From a bacterium (lineage in GTDB: Bacteria; Patescibacteria; ABY1; JACQRZ01): a stretch of 64,000 nucleotides of DNA. Shown here piece by piece: positions 61,182-64,000 of the stretch (within the stretch, counting starts at the first letter, position 1; each line of letters begins with the position of its first letter). The stretch is from NCBI GenBank assembly GCA_030688365.1, contig JAUYIE010000005.1, positions 48,885-112,884 of the forward strand. Direction: 5' to 3'. The position numbers and the translations under genes were made by a program. A model generated the notes under the pieces. That model was not told where the DNA came from and did no database searches. It saw nothing but the letters and a program-made list of their open reading frames with translations.

Positions 61182-62102
61182 CTATATCTTTTTCCATGAT
61201 TGCCACTGCATCTCTGTGCTATATACGCGCATGGTTGATGTAGGATATATCAACAACTTCACTGCGAGTTTTGTCTTCAATAAAAATCGTAAGCATGTAT
61301 ATCTCAATACTTGTGTGGAGTGCCATAATTTCCAAAATGACAATATACTATGCGCCTCCAAAATATTTGCGTACGTGTATCGCCCGACGTCATGACCAAA
61401 TGAACCGCTATGAATATGGGTAAGTACTGCAGACGACAGATACCACACCCTATACCCCTGATTCTGTATACGCAAACATAAATCCACATCCTCAACATAC
61501 ATAAAATATGTCGGATTAAATAATTCAGTATTTTTTTTCAACGCGCGCCTTCGTATCATCATGCATCCACCGCTTACCCACGATACCCCGTGACTATGTT
61601 TAAACATATACGCAGTCAAAATACCGGGCATCACTATTTTTCCAATAGGTAATACTCTATACACGAATATTTGCTGAAACACCTCTCGCCAAAATGTTGG
61701 ACGATAACCAAAACTGCCCTGCATAGAACCATCAACATTACGCATCTGCGCACCGACAATACCAATATCGTCACGTGTGTTTAAAAACGAGACCATTTTT
61801 TTTGCGCATAAGTTGTCAACAAACACATCAGGATTTACCAGCCATACGTACGCCCCTTTTGTACATTTATATATTTCATTATTTGCCTTACCAAATCCTA
61901 CATTTTTTTTAGACATGACAAACGTGAACTTTTTTTTATATTTTTTTAAAATATCTATCGTGTCATCTGTCGATGCGTTATCTATCACAAACACCTCGTT
62001 GTGTATGTCTTTTAGAGATACAAAAAGAGTATCAAGGCATTGTTTTATATACCTACTGTTATTATGAGTAACAATGATGACAGAAAGCAAAGGTTCTTTC
62101 AT
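61182..62102 (-). CDS. Family 2 glycosyltransferase (rhamnosyl-type)
   Basis: 306 residues from ATG 62102 (MKEPLLSVIIVTHNNSRYI); the longer frame to 62147 lies inside the upstream gene. GT-A motifs VFVIDNASTDDTIDILKKY, NVGFGKANNEIYKCTKGAYV, WLVNPDVF, SWVSGGCMMIRRRAL and YFMYVEDVDLCLRIQNQGYR, with a C-terminal hydrophobic helix. Its ATG overlaps the stop of the O-antigen polymerase gene (ATGA), so the two are translationally coupled. Confidence 0.94.
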   Translation of the reverse strand: MKEPLLSVIIVTHNNSRYIKQCLDTLFVSLKDIHNEVFVIDNASTDDTIDILKKYKKKFTFVMSKKNVGFGKANNEIYKCTKGAYVWLVNPDVFVDNLCAKKMVSFLNTRDDIGIVGAQMRNVDGSMQGSFGYRPTFWREVFQQIFVYRVLPIGKIVMPGILTAYMFKHSHGVSWVSGGCMMIRRRALKKNTELFNPTYFMYVEDVDLCLRIQNQGYRVWYLSSAVLTHIHSGSFGHDVGRYTYANILEAHSILSFWKLWHSTQVLRYTCLRFLLKTKLAVKLLIYPTSTMRVYSTEMQWQSWKKI

Positions 62103-63433
62103 GAGCGTACACGAGAATATGCAACGAAAATCCCAATGACATACCAAAAAAGTATACCATAGATCAATCCAATGATCGTTACTTCAAACATTGAGTTGAT
62201 CGCAACCGTGAGCAATACGCCAGACAATGTTGCCCACATGATGAGATTTTTTTTACGTCGTGAAAAATATCCATTACGATACAAAAAACTTAGTTGATAC
62301 AACAGATAACCAAAAAGTGCTAAACCTACAAGGCCAAATTCTGCAGTGTACTGCACAAAGATATTATTCGCCTCTCCATCATAAAATCCTGTATGATCAT
62401 CATACGCAACCTTCAGATTTCCCGCACCCTGTCCGATCAAAGGACTTTCCAAAAAGATCTGCCACGCTGTTTGTAATTCTAAAATACGAAACCGTGTACT
62501 CGCATCAGATAAGACGTGAGTGAATCGATTGGCCACCAACGATACACCAGTTGCAGGTGCGACTTGATCCGTCAAAAGACCTTCAGCACTTCTTATGGCA
62601 ACCAATATGGTTGTGCCAGGAAATATTTTTGTAGGTAAATACGTGATGCCTGCATACAATACTATGGCAGATAGTGTCAAAGCTATAATTCCGAGGAAAT
62701 GTTTTCGTATTAGTAGAGTCATACATGCAATCGCGCATGCAATCGCAATGATTGCCGCCTTACTCGCTGCAAATAACACGGCTACCACAAGAAAAATGTA
62801 CACTACTGCCATAGTGATACGTTTCCAACGTTGAGTAGCAATGGCAAATAATCCCAACGTAACAGGTATGGTAAGTGCGATCATTGCTACCACTGCTGAC
62901 ATCGCCCCCAAGGGCGTTACAAGAAACGCACGGTTCATATACAAAAGATCCCCGTAGGGAATACCAAGAATGATATAGAGAACAAAAACACCACCTACAA
63001 TCGCAGGTATCACCAGTGCTGACAGTGCTGTGATGCACTGTCGCTTTGTTTTAAAAAAATTGATGACAAGAAAAAAAATCGCATATTGATACAACAATAC
63101 GCGTATCGCAATAATCCATTTATCAAGATTATTCACCCACAATACCGATAGAACATTGAGGATGAACAATGCAATCAAGGTATAGCCGATTGGTGTGATA
63201 TTTATCTTTGCAAATTTCCTTGGCGAACTCAAAAGATACACAAGATACGCAATCGTCATCAGGGCGATGACTATCTCACTCAATGTGATCTCATATTGAA
63301 AACCAAGTACAGGGATCATAATGCATTTACCAAAAATGAAAAGAACAGGCACCGCAAGAAGCGCGTACCACATCTTTGTTTCAAAAAAATGATTGAGAGA
63401 GAACGCTGTATTTTTTCGTTGCCGTCGTTTCAT
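62099..63433 (-). CDS. O-antigen polymerase/ligase-like protein (Wzy/WaaL family)
   Basis: 444 residues, about eleven membrane segments. The Wzy_C-type periplasmic loop and motif is in LQTAWQIFLESPLIGQGAGN, with DDHTGFYDGEANNIFVQYTA and EFGLVGLALFGYLLY following. Polymerase and ligase cannot be told apart from sequence. It is the first of the operon polymerase-GT2-GT4 and probably polymerises or attaches the surface glycan. Confidence 0.9.
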   Translation of the reverse strand: MKRRQRKNTAFSLNHFFETKMWYALLAVPVLFIFGKCIMIPVLGFQYEITLSEIVIALMTIAYLVYLLSSPRKFAKINITPIGYTLIALFILNVLSVLWVNNLDKWIIAIRVLLYQYAIFFLVINFFKTKRQCITALSALVIPAIVGGVFVLYIILGIPYGDLLYMNRAFLVTPLGAMSAVVAMIALTIPVTLGLFAIATQRWKRITMAVVYIFLVVAVLFAASKAAIIAIACAIACMTLLIRKHFLGIIALTLSAIVLYAGITYLPTKIFPGTTILVAIRSAEGLLTDQVAPATGVSLVANRFTHVLSDASTRFRILELQTAWQIFLESPLIGQGAGNLKVAYDDHTGFYDGEANNIFVQYTAEFGLVGLALFGYLLYQLSFLYRNGYFSRRKKNLIMWATLSGVLLTVAINSMFEVTIIGLIYGILFWYVIGIFVAYSRVRS

Positions 63434-63458
63434 ATTGCATATAATTATACCACAAATT

Positions 63459-63489
63459 AAAATAGATTCAGTTTTAGTGAATCTATTTT
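63459..63489 (-). terminator. Rho-independent terminator of the surface protein gene
   Basis: Perfect 12-base stem AAAATAGATTCA/TGAATCTATTTT (63459-63470 with 63478-63489) with a 7-base loop. T-rich sequence lies on both sides, so it may terminate both strands. It lies 42 bases downstream of the surface protein stop. Confidence 0.85.
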
Positions 63490-63500
63490 TAATATTATTG

Positions 63501-63523
63501 TGCTACGTCCTTTCTACGTAGCA
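63501..63523. repeat. Second inverted repeat after the surface protein gene
   Basis: TGCTACGT-cctttct-ACGTAGCA: a perfect 8-base stem with a 7-base loop, 8 bases downstream of the stop codon and 11 bases before the main terminator. It could be a processing or transcription-pausing hairpin. Confidence 0.6.
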
Positions 63524-63530
63524 TTAAATG

Positions 63531-64000
63531 TTATGAGTGCTTCCGGAACACTCCGTCCATGTATCCAATATCATTGGCGTGGAGTGCGGGACCTGCGGTC
63601 CCGTTGAACAAGAACGCACTGCCATCGACCTGGCTCGGATTTAGCCAGGCAACAATTTCAGCAGTGGTGGTATTGAATACCACTATCTGTCCAAATCCGC
63701 TCCCTGTGGGTGCGGTCAAGGCAACCGAATGGTCGCTTCGCATAAAAACGCCTGTGGTCGGCGGACCATTTGAATAGGCGTAATACGCGACGACCAAATC
63801 TTTTGCGACCAGTGCCGCATGCAGATTATCAGGTCTGCCATAAAAAGGTGAATCCGAATACATCCACCATATATCACGATTCATGTTCGTGATAGTGATG
63901 GTGCTTGTTTCCGCACCTTCCATTGCCGCCCTTACTGTCGGAGCCGGTGTTGCAGACGGCGTTGCTGAAGGCGTGGCACTCGGAGTTGCAGACGGCGTTG
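63531..64000 (-). CDS. 3' part of a Thr/Pro-repeat surface protein
   Basis: The gene enters from beyond the window end; its C-terminal 156 codons are visible. The first ~20 codons are tandem Ala-Thr-Pro-Ser repeats (12-base unit), a typical extended linker. They are followed by a 130-residue C-terminal domain (TSTITITNMNRDIWWMYSD, GPPTTGVFMRSDHSVALTAP, FGQIVVFNTTTAEIVAWLNP), beta-rich and without a membrane anchor or sorting signal at its end. It is probably a secreted or surface protein with a C-terminal beta domain; the family is not recognised. The downstream polysaccharide genes may modify or support the same surface. Confidence 0.75.
   Translation of the reverse strand, partial: TPSATPSATPSATPSATPAPTVRAAMEGAETSTITITNMNRDIWWMYSDSPFYGRPDNLHAALVAKDLVVAYYAYSNGPPTTGVFMRSDHSVALTAPTGSGFGQIVVFNTTTAEIVAWLNPSQVDGSAFLFNGTAGPALHANDIGYMDGVFRKHS

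Noticed and set aside
41..63923. rRNA genes, CRISPR arrays, insertion sequences or prophage genes
   Set aside because: None recognised by eye; no transposase motif, phage structural gene or repeat-spacer pattern seen.

Overview
The window looks like part of the chromosome of a Candidate Phyla Radiation (Patescibacteria) bacterium. This is inferred from the gene set: short or stripped-down versions of universal genes (AlaRS without its C-terminal half, RNA polymerase alpha without a recognisable C-terminal domain, TruB without a tail domain, a PriA homologue without ATPase motifs), a VirD4/TraD-like ATPase next to a large membrane-anchored partner, many envelope glycosyltransferases, and almost no biosynthetic metabolism. 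No species is assigned.

Layout. 1-3.9 kb: heat-shock operon hrcA-grpE-hsp20-dnaK behind a CIRCE operator. 3.9-10.4 kb: small unknown genes, a TPR protein, TsaC, a glycosyltransferase, an SOS pair (lexA and a Y-family polymerase, with a GAAC-N4-GTTC box in the lexA promoter), a Gmad2 lipoprotein-like protein, a broken gene and tRNA-Glu(CTC). 10.4-15.4 kb: division and wall cluster mraZ-rsmH-ftsL-ftsI-murF with MraZ boxes. 15.5-20.5 kb: accessory island with an orphan ORF, NUDIX and DUF1653 proteins, a HEPN-MNT toxin-antitoxin pair, a diversity-generating retroelement (DGR: reverse transcriptase, Avd and a variable protein with an Asn-codon-rich C-terminus) and gene fragments including a truncated tsaB copy. 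20.5-34.5 kb: Na/Ca exchanger, intact tsaB, WecG-type transferase, P-type ATPase, CIRCE-controlled clpB, a secreted lysozyme-like repeat protein, a LigB-like protein, a PriA-like protein, def-fmt and gpmA. 34.5-41.2 kb: surface polysaccharide genes and truB. 41.3-45.4 kb: infA-rpmJ-rpsM-rpsK-rpsD-rpoA-rplQ-rplM-rpsI behind one promoter whose leader can form competing hairpins. 45.5-58.6 kb: alaS, mnmA, a hydrolase, a cysteine desulfurase, the VirD4-like ATPase and its partner, secF and an enlarged secD. 58.7-64 kb: a second polysaccharide cluster and the 3' end of a Thr/Pro-repeat surface protein that runs off the window.

The most notable system is the DGR at 17.5-19.8 kb. The RT carries the DGR-type LGNVTSQ motif. 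The variable protein ends in a segment with nine Asn codons, followed by a short inverted repeat like the one that promotes retrohoming in the Bordetella phage element. avd is inverted between RT and target, and a run of nine C lies in the 5' coding ends of both avd and RT. I could not find the template repeat by eye, so whether the element is active is open. Other points worth attention are a SecD with parvulin-like insertions, an RNA polymerase alpha with an AT-hook-like tail in place of its C-terminal domain, a PriA-like protein with lost ATPase motifs, a lineage-specific CIRCE variant, a possible attenuator before infA, and repeated examples of a -10 box only 8-10 nt from the start codon, which suggests leaderless mRNAs.
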